This document shows, in pieces, positions 8,103 to 16,790 of a DNA stretch of 64,000 nt (its first letter is position 1; every line of letters starts with the position of its first letter). The translations under genes were made by a program, and so were the position numbers. This stretch comes from JAKAWW01 sp049965095 (GTDB lineage Archaea > Micrarchaeota > Micrarchaeia > Micrarchaeales > Micrarchaeaceae). The stretch covers positions 1 to 64,000 of the forward strand of contig JBMFWR010000003.1 of the NCBI GenBank assembly GCA_049965095.1, read 5' to 3'. The notes beneath the pieces are model-generated. The model was not told the DNA's origin. It ran no database searches and saw only the letters and a list, made by a program, of their open reading frames with translations.

Positions 8103-8510
8103 ATGCTCGAACAAGAGTTGAAATCCTTTTCAATAAGCACCTTGATAAGTAAACTGCACAAAGCAGTACTTTTTATATCAAAGGAAGCTAGCGAAGTCTC
8201 TAAGAAAAATAATGAGATAAGCTTTTACGACATTAGGGAACTTAGAGACCATATAACAGAAAGGCTCAATTCCAAAGAGGACATAGAGGACAAAGAAAAG
8301 CTGCTCAAACTGCTTAATCTTTTTGCGACAGACAAGGAGGTAATAGAGTTTATGAAGGACGAGACGGAGGAATGGGCAAAGCTGCTCCAGGCAATAGAGG
8401 AAAGTCTCATAAGGAAGCAGGAGGGCTTAACCAATGAAGAAAAGCTTGAGATAGAAGAGATAGTAAAGCTTACAAGGGACATACGTGGGGTAATGAGAAA
8501 AGAAGAATAA
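8103..8510 (+). CDS. Small helical protein of unknown function
   Basis: A 135-residue, highly charged, predicted all-helical protein with no membrane segment. It is rich in Glu and Lys with heptad-like runs such as EEKLEIEEIVKLTRDIRG at the C-terminus. I recognise no family. A TATA-like element AAATTTATACC at about 8070-8080 lies some 28 bases before the ATG, supporting real expression. The gene is alone on its strand and converges with a large coiled-coil gene at 8624, the two separated by hairpins. An interaction between the two helical proteins is possible but not shown. Confidence 0.65.
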   Translation: MLEQELKSFSISTLISKLHKAVLFISKEASEVSKKNNEISFYDIRELRDHITERLNSKEDIEDKEKLLKLLNLFATDKEVIEFMKDETEEWAKLLQAIEESLIRKQEGLTNEEKLEIEEIVKLTRDIRGVMRKEE

Positions 8511-8533
8511 TAATCATACTGACATCCTCCCAA

Positions 8534-8552
8534 CCTTCAACGAAGTTGAGGG
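8534..8552 (+). terminator. Hairpin between convergent genes (possible IS605-type end)
   Basis: CCTTCAAC (8534-8541), loop GAA, GTTGAGGG (8545-8552) form an 8-pair stem with one G-U pair, followed by AATTCTTTT. It could act as a terminator for either convergent gene. The flanking text GACATCCTCCC...GGGAATTC resembles the subterminal hairpins of IS200/IS605 elements. Confidence 0.35.
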
Positions 8553-8578
8553 AATTCTTTTAAGTATTAAAAAAGGAA

Positions 8579-8596
8579 TGCGGGATTCACCCCGCA
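8579..8596. terminator. GC-rich hairpin between convergent genes
   Basis: TGCGGG (8579-8584) pairs with CCCGCA (8591-8596) around a six-base loop, with an A-rich run before it (8569-8575) that reads as a U-tract on the minus strand. It may terminate the coiled-coil gene transcript arriving from the right. Confidence 0.4.
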
Positions 8597-8623
8597 CCAC
8601 TTAAGGAAAGATAAAGAATTGAT

Positions 8624-10861
8624 TTATGCCATTGGCGGCGGCGGTGGCTGTGTTATATCCTGTGAGATGCTGCTAGTCTGCGTTATCTGGGGGCTGCTAG
8701 TGCCGCTGGTTGACGCTGCTGAAGGTGTGCTTGGCGGGGTTATCTTTTTCTTCTGTTCCTCTTCAAACTTCTTTAGCCTCTCGAGCATGTCAAGGTATGC
8801 ATCTGGCCAGAATGTGCCGTCTTTTATGTATAATTCAGCTTCCATTTTGCTTAGTTCTGAATCAGAATAATTCAATTCTGATTGCTTGTGCTTTGCAAAA
8901 GAGGTCAGCTCCTCGCGCCATACTACTTCAAGCTCTTCTATTGTTGCGTTCTCTGAACGCTTCAGAAATGCTTCGGCTTCGCTTTTGTCGAGCACATTCT
9001 GGCTCTGGAGCCACATCTTGTTTATTTCATTCCACACTTTGAAAGCATTCGCCAATGTAGCTGTGCTTTTGTTCTTTTCAAGTTCTTTAAGGCCATTGTC
9101 TATGCTGACATTGCTAATATTTGCATCACTCTTGAGCTTGTTCCAGTAGGCCTTAGCTTCGTCTATCCACCTTTCATCTACATGCTGGCTTCCATCTATC
9201 TTGAATTGGGGCTTTTGAGTCTCATGCATGATTGTCGCATTGCCTGTAGATGTGCTTGTGCCAGTACCTTTCTCAGCAAGAGATTGCTTTGAGGCTCCAA
9301 GAGCATTGCCTACCAAGCCATTACTTTCAGCTATCTTGACAAGCTTCTCCGCATTCAACCCTTTCACCAATTGAATCGCACTTCCAAGGTTACCTTTGCT
9401 TAGGTATAATGTATTGTTTACTTCTGCAATTATCTCAGCCAAGAAAAGGCCAGAAAGCGCTTTGGTTAATCCTGCTTCCACGCCATTAAGTTTTGCCAAT
9501 TCTTTTGCATCTTCATTAACTAAAGCTTTGTATGCCTCATCCCCTGTTTTCCCGTTTACGATTACCTTAGCAGTATCGCGGTGGTAAGGGCTACTCACAT
9601 CCTTTATGTGCTTTTGGTATCTTTCAAAATGCTCCAAAGCGGTCTGAAAGTCTAAGGCAAAATCGAATTTCACCTTAGACGAATTTTTGCTAATCGCATC
9701 TGCTTCTTTATGATACTTGTTGAAACTCTCTATGTCGCCATTTTCCAAAAGTTTGGTAAAAGAATCATTGAAAAATGAAAGCGCTTCTTTTGCGGCACTT
9801 TCTACGATTTCTTTATTTAATAAACCCTCGTTTTTACCGCCAAACATTTTGATAAAATTGGATATTTCAGTTTCTGCGCCATTTATGGCTTCAAGCTGTC
9901 TATCTATCAATTTTATTTCATTTTTATATTTGTAATCGATGGATTTTCTCTTTTCCTCAAGTTCTAACGCAATTTGCTGGGTTAACGCCTTTGTCTCTGG
10001 CAGATCTTTTAGATTGTCTTCCAATTTCTTTATTTGTGCTTCTAGATCAGGACGTTTCACATCAAGGTCCTTCAATTCCAACTGCAAATTATTCGCATCT
10101 CTATTGAGTTTAGATATATTGCCATTAGTAAGATCGATGGCTTCATTTATAAGGTCCTGAGGGCTTTTGCTGTAAAGGTTACCGTGACTCTCAGCCGTAT
10201 ACTTCTGGGCATTGTATTGAAAGTTTATTTCATCATATTTCTTCTTTAAGTCTGAGAAGCTTATAGAAGAGTTGTACTCTTTTATGGATTTTTCCAGATT
10301 GATGATGCTTTCAACAGGCACCTTGCCCTCATTTATGAGCTCCAGATAAGAATAAACTGATAGATTCATACCTTTGGAGCCATTTTTCAAACTGGTAATA
10401 GCGCCAGTACTGCTATCCACCCAATAACTCGACAAAAGGCTATAAATTGATAGGTCTTTTGCATAGCCCATTATTTTAGAATTAATTTCTGCAATTTTTG
10501 CTTCCTTTTCCTCTTTTTCGTCTTGCAGCTTGCTCAACTTCTCTTTTATATCATCAATCTCGGATTTTATGTGTTTCTTTTCTGCTTCTCCTTTCTCCTT
10601 GATTTCTTCATTTCTTTTATCATTCTCTTTTTTCAGCTTTTCGATTTCTTCTTCATACTGAGAATCAATGCCACTCTTCTGTTTTTCCATTTTAGATTTG
10701 GCTGCTTTATAAAAATTTTCTAAATCATGCAGTTTGTCTGCCATTGATTTAAGGTTTTTAAACTCCTCCACTACTTCCTTAATAAATGTCTTCCCTTGCT
10801 GGTTCTCCTTAGTAGTAAAGCTGCCCCATGTAGGATTATAAGTTCCTTGTTTACTCACCAT
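8624..10861 (-). CDS. Large orphan coiled-coil protein with Ser/Thr/Pro tail
   Basis: About 745 residues. The first third is a long charged coiled coil (KLKKENDKRNEEIKEK, then EKLSKLQDEKEEKEAKI), a second coil lies near residues 250-330, and the middle and C-terminal parts look helical and globular. The tail is low complexity (TPPSTPSAASTSGTSSP) and ends in five prolines. There is no signal peptide or membrane segment. I chose the ATG at 10861 (MVSKQGTY): it has GTGAT upstream and a TATA-like CTATAAATA (near 10890-10898) about 33 bases before it; the 10930 start would put that promoter inside the gene. I recognise no family. SMC-like ATPase heads are absent. Confidence 0.75.
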   Translation of the reverse strand: MVSKQGTYNPTWGSFTTKENQQGKTFIKEVVEEFKNLKSMADKLHDLENFYKAAKSKMEKQKSGIDSQYEEEIEKLKKENDKRNEEIKEKGEAEKKHIKSEIDDIKEKLSKLQDEKEEKEAKIAEINSKIMGYAKDLSIYSLLSSYWVDSSTGAITSLKNGSKGMNLSVYSYLELINEGKVPVESIINLEKSIKEYNSSISFSDLKKKYDEINFQYNAQKYTAESHGNLYSKSPQDLINEAIDLTNGNISKLNRDANNLQLELKDLDVKRPDLEAQIKKLEDNLKDLPETKALTQQIALELEEKRKSIDYKYKNEIKLIDRQLEAINGAETEISNFIKMFGGKNEGLLNKEIVESAAKEALSFFNDSFTKLLENGDIESFNKYHKEADAISKNSSKVKFDFALDFQTALEHFERYQKHIKDVSSPYHRDTAKVIVNGKTGDEAYKALVNEDAKELAKLNGVEAGLTKALSGLFLAEIIAEVNNTLYLSKGNLGSAIQLVKGLNAEKLVKIAESNGLVGNALGASKQSLAEKGTGTSTSTGNATIMHETQKPQFKIDGSQHVDERWIDEAKAYWNKLKSDANISNVSIDNGLKELEKNKSTATLANAFKVWNEINKMWLQSQNVLDKSEAEAFLKRSENATIEELEVVWREELTSFAKHKQSELNYSDSELSKMEAELYIKDGTFWPDAYLDMLERLKKFEEEQKKKITPPSTPSAASTSGTSSPQITQTSSISQDITQPPPPPMA

Positions 10862-11085
10862 AATATCACTAATTTCATAATGAATTAGGTAATATTTATA
10901 GGTTTTGAAAACAGCATTTTCCATTGGCATGTTTTAAAAATATGTCAAATATGTTGTTTTCGCAAATATCCAATCTACACAAAGGAAGTTAATCACAGCT
11001 ATTCTCTGCACTAATTATCGCTTGCAGCTTCCTTGTTGGCTAGCATGCCCAATGCGACTACATATAGAACTGGCACGAATAGCTT

Positions 11086-13050
11086 TCAGCGCAGCCTTAT
11101 CGAATCCAGGTTCATTGGCGCCCTTGCTTCAACGTGGAACGATCTGCTTATTGACCTTGCAAGATCCTCGCACTTCTGCTCTTCGCCATGCATTGTAAAC
11201 ACGCTTTTTGGCCTTGGCCTTAGATTTTCCATAAAGCTCATGAGCTGGCGCCTGTCGCTGTGACCCGAGAAGCCTTCCACTGTCTGTATATTGAGGTTTA
11301 CTTTTACGGGCTGCAGCTTGCCCTCCTCATCAGGAAGAGGAACTTCCTTGAGGCCATTCTGGAGACGCCTGCCCAAGGAGTTTGCACTGTTGTAGCCAAC
11401 AAATATCATCGTGTTCTTCGGATCCTCGGCAAGCATACGGAAGTAATCAAGGCTAGCGCCGCCGTTTAGCATTCCGCCGCTTGCCAGTATGATTGCTGGG
11501 CCACGCTCGTTTATCTCTGAGCGCTCGCCTTTTATCACTTCGAATATCTCGCTTTCGAACGGCGACCTGTTATTGAGTATCCTGTTCTTCAGGCTTTCCT
11601 TAAGGTATTCCGGATAAGCAGTATGTATCGCGCTTGCTTCAAGTATCATGCCGTCAAGGAATACTGGAACGTCCATCTTGTATTTAGGGTTGCTTGTTAT
11701 GTAGTTCTCAAGTATGAGCTGTACATCCTGGCTTCTACCCACTGCGAAAAGCGGTATCAGCACCTTGCCGTTGTTGTCTATTGTCCTTTTGATAACGTCC
11801 ATGAGCTCTATTTCGGCGTCGTTCCTGTTCTGGGTTATGTCGTTTGCACCGCCATATGTGCTCTCTATAAACAACGAATCTATTCTAGGATATTTGGTGC
11901 TGGCAGGATCAAAAAGCCTTGTATAACCATATTTCATGTCTCCAGTATGAACTATGTTGTAAAGACCTTCACCGACATGAAGGTGCACTATTGCGCTGCC
12001 AAGTATGTGCCCTGCATTATGATAGGTAAGCTTTAGCTCGTCCGTTATGTTCGTTACTTCGTCATAATCCCTTGTAACCATATGCGTAAGCATCTTCCTT
12101 ACGTCTTTTTCATCGTAAAGAGGGGTGCCTCCGTTTCTTTGTACCAACTTTACATAATCATTGAGTAGCAAGGCTGCCAGATCCCTTGTTGGAGGTGTGC
12201 AGTATACAGGCCCTTCGTAGCCGAACTTGTACAGGTAGGGTATGAAGCCAAGGTGGTCCATGTGTGCATGTGTAAGCACTACGGCATCGAGCTCGTTTAT
12301 GGAAATGTTTGCATTCTCAAGGTATGGAAAAGCTTTGTTGACACCTGAATCGCTGTTGGCGTCAAGCCCTTTTATCGATGGCTCTGGGCTCAGGCCACAA
12401 TCTATTATCACTTTAGAGTTTGGAGTTTCTAAAAGCAGCGTGCTTCTGCCAACCTCACGAAAGCCACCAAGTGCGGTTGCCTTGAGCCATTCGCTCTTCA
12501 TTATTACCTTGTTCACATTCTTGCCGACGCTTAGCAGAAACTTTTTCCTGAAATCTGCTTCGCTGAAAAGAAGCTGCCTCAAGCCTTTTATGGTCTCGCT
12601 GTTCATTGTGGGTGTCCTCAAAACCTTTGGCGTCCAGTTAGTCTGGACCGCTATAGATTTGAGTACTGAGCCACCTTTTCCTATTACTAGGCCTGGCTTT
12701 AGCGCCTCTATGTACACTTCTGAGAATTCTGGCACGAATTTTATGCTTGCCACAACAGCCTCTTTCGGTATGAGCGAGTTTATTACTTCAAGGGCCTTTT
12801 CGGGCTCCATAAGCGAAGAGCTGTCGCTCCTTATTATCAGCTTCTTCTTGATTGCAGATGCCGCGTTCCTTATTATGGAATCATTCTCGTAAAGCGGCTT
12901 GGGGTTTTTCATATATACTACAATATCTGGCCCCTCAAATTCCACCTTTACGAAGTTGACGCTGTCGGGCAACATAGAACGTATCTTTTCAGAAAGCTCT
13001 TCGAGCTTTGCCTTGCCGTTATTATTTGCATCAGTGCTTTTTGTCTCCAA
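11086..13050 (-). CDS. fttA: FttA/aCPSF1: KH-domain beta-CASP ribonuclease, transcription terminator
   Basis: This 654-residue protein has the full aCPSF1 layout: about 150 N-terminal residues with KH-like modules (the second with VIGKGGSVLKSI), then a metallo-beta-lactamase domain with LTHAHMDHLGF near residue 260 and the beta-CASP insert, ending with GFSGHSDRRQLMSF and the C-terminal HGEEQKC segment. In archaea this protein cuts nascent RNA and terminates transcription. It begins at a TTG (13050); a TATA-like CTTTAAATTTGG lies about 27 bases upstream, so the leader is nearly absent. It follows the proteasome beta gene after a short gap. Confidence 0.95.
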   Translation of the reverse strand: METKSTDANNNGKAKLEELSEKIRSMLPDSVNFVKVEFEGPDIVVYMKNPKPLYENDSIIRNAASAIKKKLIIRSDSSSLMEPEKALEVINSLIPKEAVVASIKFVPEFSEVYIEALKPGLVIGKGGSVLKSIAVQTNWTPKVLRTPTMNSETIKGLRQLLFSEADFRKKFLLSVGKNVNKVIMKSEWLKATALGGFREVGRSTLLLETPNSKVIIDCGLSPEPSIKGLDANSDSGVNKAFPYLENANISINELDAVVLTHAHMDHLGFIPYLYKFGYEGPVYCTPPTRDLAALLLNDYVKLVQRNGGTPLYDEKDVRKMLTHMVTRDYDEVTNITDELKLTYHNAGHILGSAIVHLHVGEGLYNIVHTGDMKYGYTRLFDPASTKYPRIDSLFIESTYGGANDITQNRNDAEIELMDVIKRTIDNNGKVLIPLFAVGRSQDVQLILENYITSNPKYKMDVPVFLDGMILEASAIHTAYPEYLKESLKNRILNNRSPFESEIFEVIKGERSEINERGPAIILASGGMLNGGASLDYFRMLAEDPKNTMIFVGYNSANSLGRRLQNGLKEVPLPDEEGKLQPVKVNLNIQTVEGFSGHSDRRQLMSFMENLRPRPKSVFTMHGEEQKCEDLARSISRSFHVEARAPMNLDSIRLR

Positions 13051-13101
13051 TGAACCACTGCTTAAAGATCAGCCAAATTTAAAGACAGGAATAAAAAATA
13101 A

Positions 13102-13740
13102 TTATTTTGCCGCAAGAATCTTCTCAAGATCCTTGCTTGTGTATTCTGTATAGCCTTCCTTTGTTATAGTCGCAATTATCATGTTGTCGCCAGTGGCAGA
13201 ATCCCTGCGCATTGCTATCGCAAGGGCGCGTGCCACCCCTTTTATTGCTTCCTTTGTTGTTATGCCCTTTTTGTACATATCCTCTAGGTAGCCAAGTGCT
13301 GTAAGCGAACCAGAGCCGGTCGCAGTGAATTTCGTATCTTCAGAATACCCACCGAAAAAGTCCATATCGTAAAGCTGTGGAGTATCTCCATCAAGGCCAG
13401 CAACTATAAGCTGCACAAAAAATGGCATCATCTTGTTCTCTTGAAGTATTATTGAAAGTAATGAGGCCGCGGATTTTGGTGACATGGGTCTGCCCTCGTT
13501 CATCCTGTAAAGCTCGCTCTGCGCCTTGAGTATCCTTATTATTTCCTGCGCATCGCCAACAGACCCTGCAATTGTCATGCCAAGATTATCACTTATCTTC
13601 CATACCTTCCTTGCCTCTGATGAAGCGATAAATGTGTCCATTGTAGCACGAGTATCTGCTCCAATAACTATGCCGTCGCTGCATATCATACCTATTGTTG
13701 TTGTCCCTTTCATTATCTTAGAATAATCCATCTTATCCAT
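13102..13740 (-). CDS. psmB: Proteasome beta subunit
   Basis: The catalytic subunit of the 20S proteasome, an N-terminal threonine hydrolase. The 212-residue protein has a short propeptide ending KIMKG, with the cleavage point before Thr13 (GTTTIGMICSDGIVIGAD); Thr13 would be the nucleophile. Other family signatures are ADTRAT, ISDNLGMTIAGSVGDAQ, the GSGSLTALGYLE segment and RRDSATGDNM near the C-terminus. The length is normal. No alpha subunit is in the window. Upstream AT-rich DNA (13810-13850) contains TTATATAAT and ATATTATATG, likely the promoter. Confidence 0.96.
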   Translation of the reverse strand: MDKMDYSKIMKGTTTIGMICSDGIVIGADTRATMDTFIASSEARKVWKISDNLGMTIAGSVGDAQEIIRILKAQSELYRMNEGRPMSPKSAASLLSIILQENKMMPFFVQLIVAGLDGDTPQLYDMDFFGGYSEDTKFTATGSGSLTALGYLEDMYKKGITTKEAIKGVARALAIAMRRDSATGDNMIIATITKEGYTEYTSKDLEKILAAK

Positions 13741-13862
13741 CTATACACCCTAAATACAAAGCTCAGCACAAGCAAAAGCAAATTCTAGTCGCCACAAAAG
13801 AAAGGAATCATATAATATTTAACCAATAATTATATAAGGTTTTCTTTTGCACGTGTTGCCTG

Positions 13863-14114
13863 CTAGGCCGTAATTGTCAGGTCAAGCAGGCTGCCATTTC
13901 CTACGTACTTACCGCTATTATCGCTAAGCTCAGCGTAAGCGAAAGTCCTGTGCAGCTTTGTTATTTTCACCTTGTACTTGTTCCCAATGCGAGTTTTCGC
14001 ATTTTGGACAAACACTGTTATTTCGCCAATCCTGCCGATACCTTCACCGTGGGCTCCCTTTGCATCCACCCTCAGTTCATACTCTATTCCTTCCTCTATG
14101 CTTTCACCCATCAT
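13863..14114 (-). CDS. TRAM domain RNA-binding protein
   Basis: A small protein of about 83 residues made up of one TRAM domain: EYELRVDAKGAHGEGIGRIG, then ITVFVQNAKTRIGNKYKVKITKLHRTFAYAEL. Free-standing TRAM proteins are common in archaea and act as small RNA-binding or RNA-chaperone proteins. I chose the ATG at 14114, which has GAGGTG five bases upstream; a further ATG at 14132 would include that Shine-Dalgarno in the gene. TTTATAAA lies just upstream. It stands alone between the proteasome beta gene and a small membrane protein. Confidence 0.88.
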   Translation of the reverse strand: MMGESIEEGIEYELRVDAKGAHGEGIGRIGEITVFVQNAKTRIGNKYKVKITKLHRTFAYAELSDNSGKYVGNGSLLDLTITA

Positions 14115-14211
14115 CCAAACACCTCTGGTCATTTATAAAATCTAAAATTAGCTTTTTAAGCTTATTCTACAAAAACCTAAAATTTAGGCATTTGGCTAAA
14201 TGCACCGAAAA

Positions 14212-14628
14212 TCATCGCCTTGCCTTTGTTGTTTTCTGATTTATTGGCTTCGCAAATAAATAGAGTATAATTGCAAGGATCAATGCAATCAAGGCTAGTG
14301 CAGCAACGGCTTCGCTCCTATATCTGTATATTGCATAAAGCTGCTGTGCTGCACTATCATGGGCTTTTTCAAGCATCGCCTCTGCTTCTTTGGGATTGCT
14401 TGCAGAAAGGTTCTTCGCTTTGTTTATATAGTAATAAGCGCCTGAAAGGTTTGGGTAGAATATTATGTATGCGCTTTTGTTTACCATGTTTACATATGCC
14501 ACAGTGGCGTTTATCTGATTGTTTATACTGGAATTGGCATACTGACCACTGCTAACCAAAGGCAAAAAAACAAAAACGGCAAGCGCCAATACAAGAAAAG
14601 GCGCTGCCGCAAGCCTTCTAAAGCGCAT
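14212..14628 (-). CDS. Small membrane protein with two hydrophobic segments
   Basis: About 138 residues. A hydrophobic N-terminal segment (LVLALAVFVFLPLVSS) acts as signal or anchor, followed by an extracytoplasmic stretch with several N-glycosylation-type sequons and a helix, then a C-terminal membrane segment (AVAALALIALILAIILYLF) and a short basic tail. I do not recognise the family. The ATG at 14628 follows the TFB stop by five bases and has GTGA four bases upstream; an ATG at 14646 would overlap TFB. It is probably transcribed with TFB. Confidence 0.65.
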   Translation of the reverse strand: MRFRRLAAAPFLVLALAVFVFLPLVSSGQYANSSINNQINATVAYVNMVNKSAYIIFYPNLSGAYYYINKAKNLSASNPKEAEAMLEKAHDSAAQQLYAIYRYRSEAVAALALIALILAIILYLFAKPINQKTTKARR

Positions 14629-14632
14629 GCGC

Positions 14633-15772
14633 TCACAGATTGACATCTATGTTCAGCTGCTCCTTGAGCTCCCTGTACCTGTTCCTTATCGTAACTTCAG
14701 TAACGCCTGCCACATCGGCAACCTCCTTTTGGGTGCGCCTTTCGCCTGCCAGTGCACCCGCAATGTACACCGCTGCGGCACTAACGCCCGTTGGACTTCT
14801 GCCGGATATGAGACCCCGCTTCATAGCTTCTTTGAGAAGTGATATGGCCTTCTCCTGCGCTTCGCTGCTCAGCTTGAGCGCATTTACATATCTAGGTACA
14901 TAGGCTATAGGATCTGTAAGTGGTATTTTGAGATCGAGCTCATGTGATATTACCCTGTATGCCCTACCTATCTCCTTCTTTGGCAAACCGGCTATGCTAG
15001 CTATCTCGTCAAGCGTTCTTGGCATTCCTGCTTCCCTGCAAGCCGCATATATAACAGCTTGGACTACTGTTTCTATGGGCCTGCCCCTAATCAGGTTGTT
15101 TTGAACGCACTTCCTGTAAAGCAGTGCCGCGCTCTCCCTTATGTTTTCTGGCAGCCCAAGGTAGCTTGAGACTCTATTAAGCTCTGGAAGCGCTATTAGG
15201 TAGTTCCTCTCACTTGAGCTCGCTATGCTTGCTCTCTTGTGCCACTTGCGCATCCTGTAGAGCTGTGCCTGCCTTTTTGAAGGTATCCTTACTCCTCTTA
15301 TGTCCTTGTTGTAAAGGTCTATTTCTGTAACGAGCCCCCTGTTTGATTTCGTGTATTTTATCGGGGCACCTGTCCTTGCTCTTGCGTTCCTCTGGTCGGA
15401 ATCGAATGCTCTCCATTCGGGTCCGGTATCTGTCATATTTTCCTCTATCACCAGGCCGCAGTTGTTGCATATAAGCTCACCGCGCTCGCTGTCATACACC
15501 AGATCGGTGCTTCCGCAGCTTGGGCACTTCTTCACTGGCTCGCTGATGCTCATGCTATGCTCGTGCTCAACATGCTCTTCATCTTCGCTAAATGTATGCT
15601 TCGGCCTGCCCCTGCTGCGCTTTTCTGAAGAATCCTCTATGCTTATTTTATTGTCATTCAATACAAGCTTTTTTACTTCTGACTTTCCTTCTTTTGCTTC
15701 GCTTTCGCCATGCGAAGCTGCATTGCTTACCTGCTTATTTTGCGTTTTTTTGCTCTTGTTTTTCTTATCCAT
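14633..15772 (-). CDS. tfb: Transcription initiation factor TFB with N-terminal extension
   Basis: TFB bridges TBP-bound promoter DNA and RNA polymerase. The zinc ribbon (CPSCGSTDLVYDSERGELIC, then CGLVIEENMTDTGPEW) is followed by the B-reader region, and two cyclin repeats, the second with the HTH-like segment RTQKEVADVAGVTEVTIRNRY. Usual TFBs begin almost directly with the ribbon; here about 80 residues precede it, mostly Lys/Ser/Glu-rich, and they include an AT-hook-like RSRGRPKH at about 52-59. I chose the ATG at 15772, preceded by AGTGGT; a GTG at 15781 is possible. The promoter may be TTTAAAAG near 15828-15840. Confidence 0.95.
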   Translation of the reverse strand: MDKKNKSKKTQNKQVSNAASHGESEAKEGKSEVKKLVLNDNKISIEDSSEKRSRGRPKHTFSEDEEHVEHEHSMSISEPVKKCPSCGSTDLVYDSERGELICNNCGLVIEENMTDTGPEWRAFDSDQRNARARTGAPIKYTKSNRGLVTEIDLYNKDIRGVRIPSKRQAQLYRMRKWHKRASIASSSERNYLIALPELNRVSSYLGLPENIRESAALLYRKCVQNNLIRGRPIETVVQAVIYAACREAGMPRTLDEIASIAGLPKKEIGRAYRVISHELDLKIPLTDPIAYVPRYVNALKLSSEAQEKAISLLKEAMKRGLISGRSPTGVSAAAVYIAGALAGERRTQKEVADVAGVTEVTIRNRYRELKEQLNIDVNL

Positions 15773-15980
15773 TTGAACCACTTGAACAGTCTAAGCATTT
15801 AACAGTCGAAAACTCTATAACAAAGCTTTTAAATCTTTCTAAAATAAGTTAAGTATATTACTGACAATTAGATATTTAAACCTTTCTATGCCAGGATTGC
15901 TTGCAAATGGCTACAAATACATATCTGTCTGCATTGCTTTATTAAAATCCATACATGTTTTCAATACCAATACATTATTG

Positions 15981-16772
15981 CTACAGGTGCTTGAAGGATT
16001 CGTAAAGCCTTTTTATTATAACAATAGTCTGGCTTGGATCCGCCACCATTATGCAATCGATGCCAGTATCAAGTGCTGCATGGTCGTTGCCACCTTCAAA
16101 AAGGGCGTCACCCACATAAAGCATTTGACTTATGCTTATATTAAGGTAGCCTGAAATCCTCTTAATGCCATAAGCCTTGTCGATGCCTTTTCTTGTTATG
16201 TCTATTGAGGTTGTGCCGCCAATTTTCACTTCGAATTGGGGTATTATCTTGTCCAATTCTGCTTTAATCTTCAGCCTCTTTGAAAGATCCGGATCCTAGA
16301 GTTTCTTTTCCTCAAGGGGAGCATCCTGGCCAAGTGCAGAAAATGTTATCTGGGTATTTCTGTCCTCTATTTGGCTCCCATAAACCTTTTTGGGCCTTGC
16401 AAAGTCGAACATTGCGACTACCTTGCCCAAAGCATCCACTATTTTGGCTTTCTCCTCGCTGCTCATTGAAAGCTCGTACTCCTTGACCCATATGTTGCCT
16501 CGATAGACGAATAATGAAGTGGCATTTATTGGAAATAGGTACAGATTATGCAAATTGCCTTTATTGAGCTTGCTGGAAAGCTGCTGCTCGAATTGCTTGT
16601 AGCTACCACCTCCAATTACTGCAACTTTCATGTGTTCAAGCAATTTAGCCAGTGCTGCAACCATCTCTTCGCTTATTGGTTGCTTGCTTGGCGCCAGAGT
16701 ACCGTCAAGATCTGAGACAAGCAAAGCCTTTTGTGGAAGCTCATTAATGCTTTTTGGGTCTATTAGAGGCAT
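15981..16772 (-). pseudogene. Phosphomannomutase-like HAD phosphatase interrupted by in-frame TAG
   Basis: One continuous frame of about 263 codons encodes a HAD-IIB/PMM-type protein, interrupted by a single TAG at 16296-16298. Before the stop: SDLDGTLAPSKQPISEEM (nucleophile Asp motif), VIGGGSYKQFEQQL, and SQIEDRNTQITFSALGQ. After it, in the same frame: DPDLSKRLKIKAELDKIIPQ, then TSIDITRKGIDKAYGI and LYVGDALFEGGNDHAA (metal Asp motif). The TAG lies in a spot where I recall homologues often having Trp, so TGG-to-TAG is the simplest change. No ATG or clear ribosome site follows it. It may be a young pseudogene, a sequencing error, or readthrough. Confidence 0.75.
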
Positions 16773-16790
16773 AATTCATACCTGTTTTAC

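Noticed and set aside
8534..8596. CRISPR array or leader
   Set aside because: Two different hairpins only; no repeated unit with spacers here or elsewhere in the window, and no cas genes.
15981..16256. Separate small gene for the second half of the phosphomannomutase-like protein
   Set aside because: Its apparent start is a TTG within conserved sequence, in the same frame as the first half, with no ribosome site. It is the tail of the interrupted gene.
16296..16298. TAG as a pyrrolysine codon
   Set aside because: TAG ends clear full-length genes in this window (malic enzyme, RNase Z, the coiled-coil gene at 57328), and no pyl genes are visible, so an ordinary stop or error is likelier.
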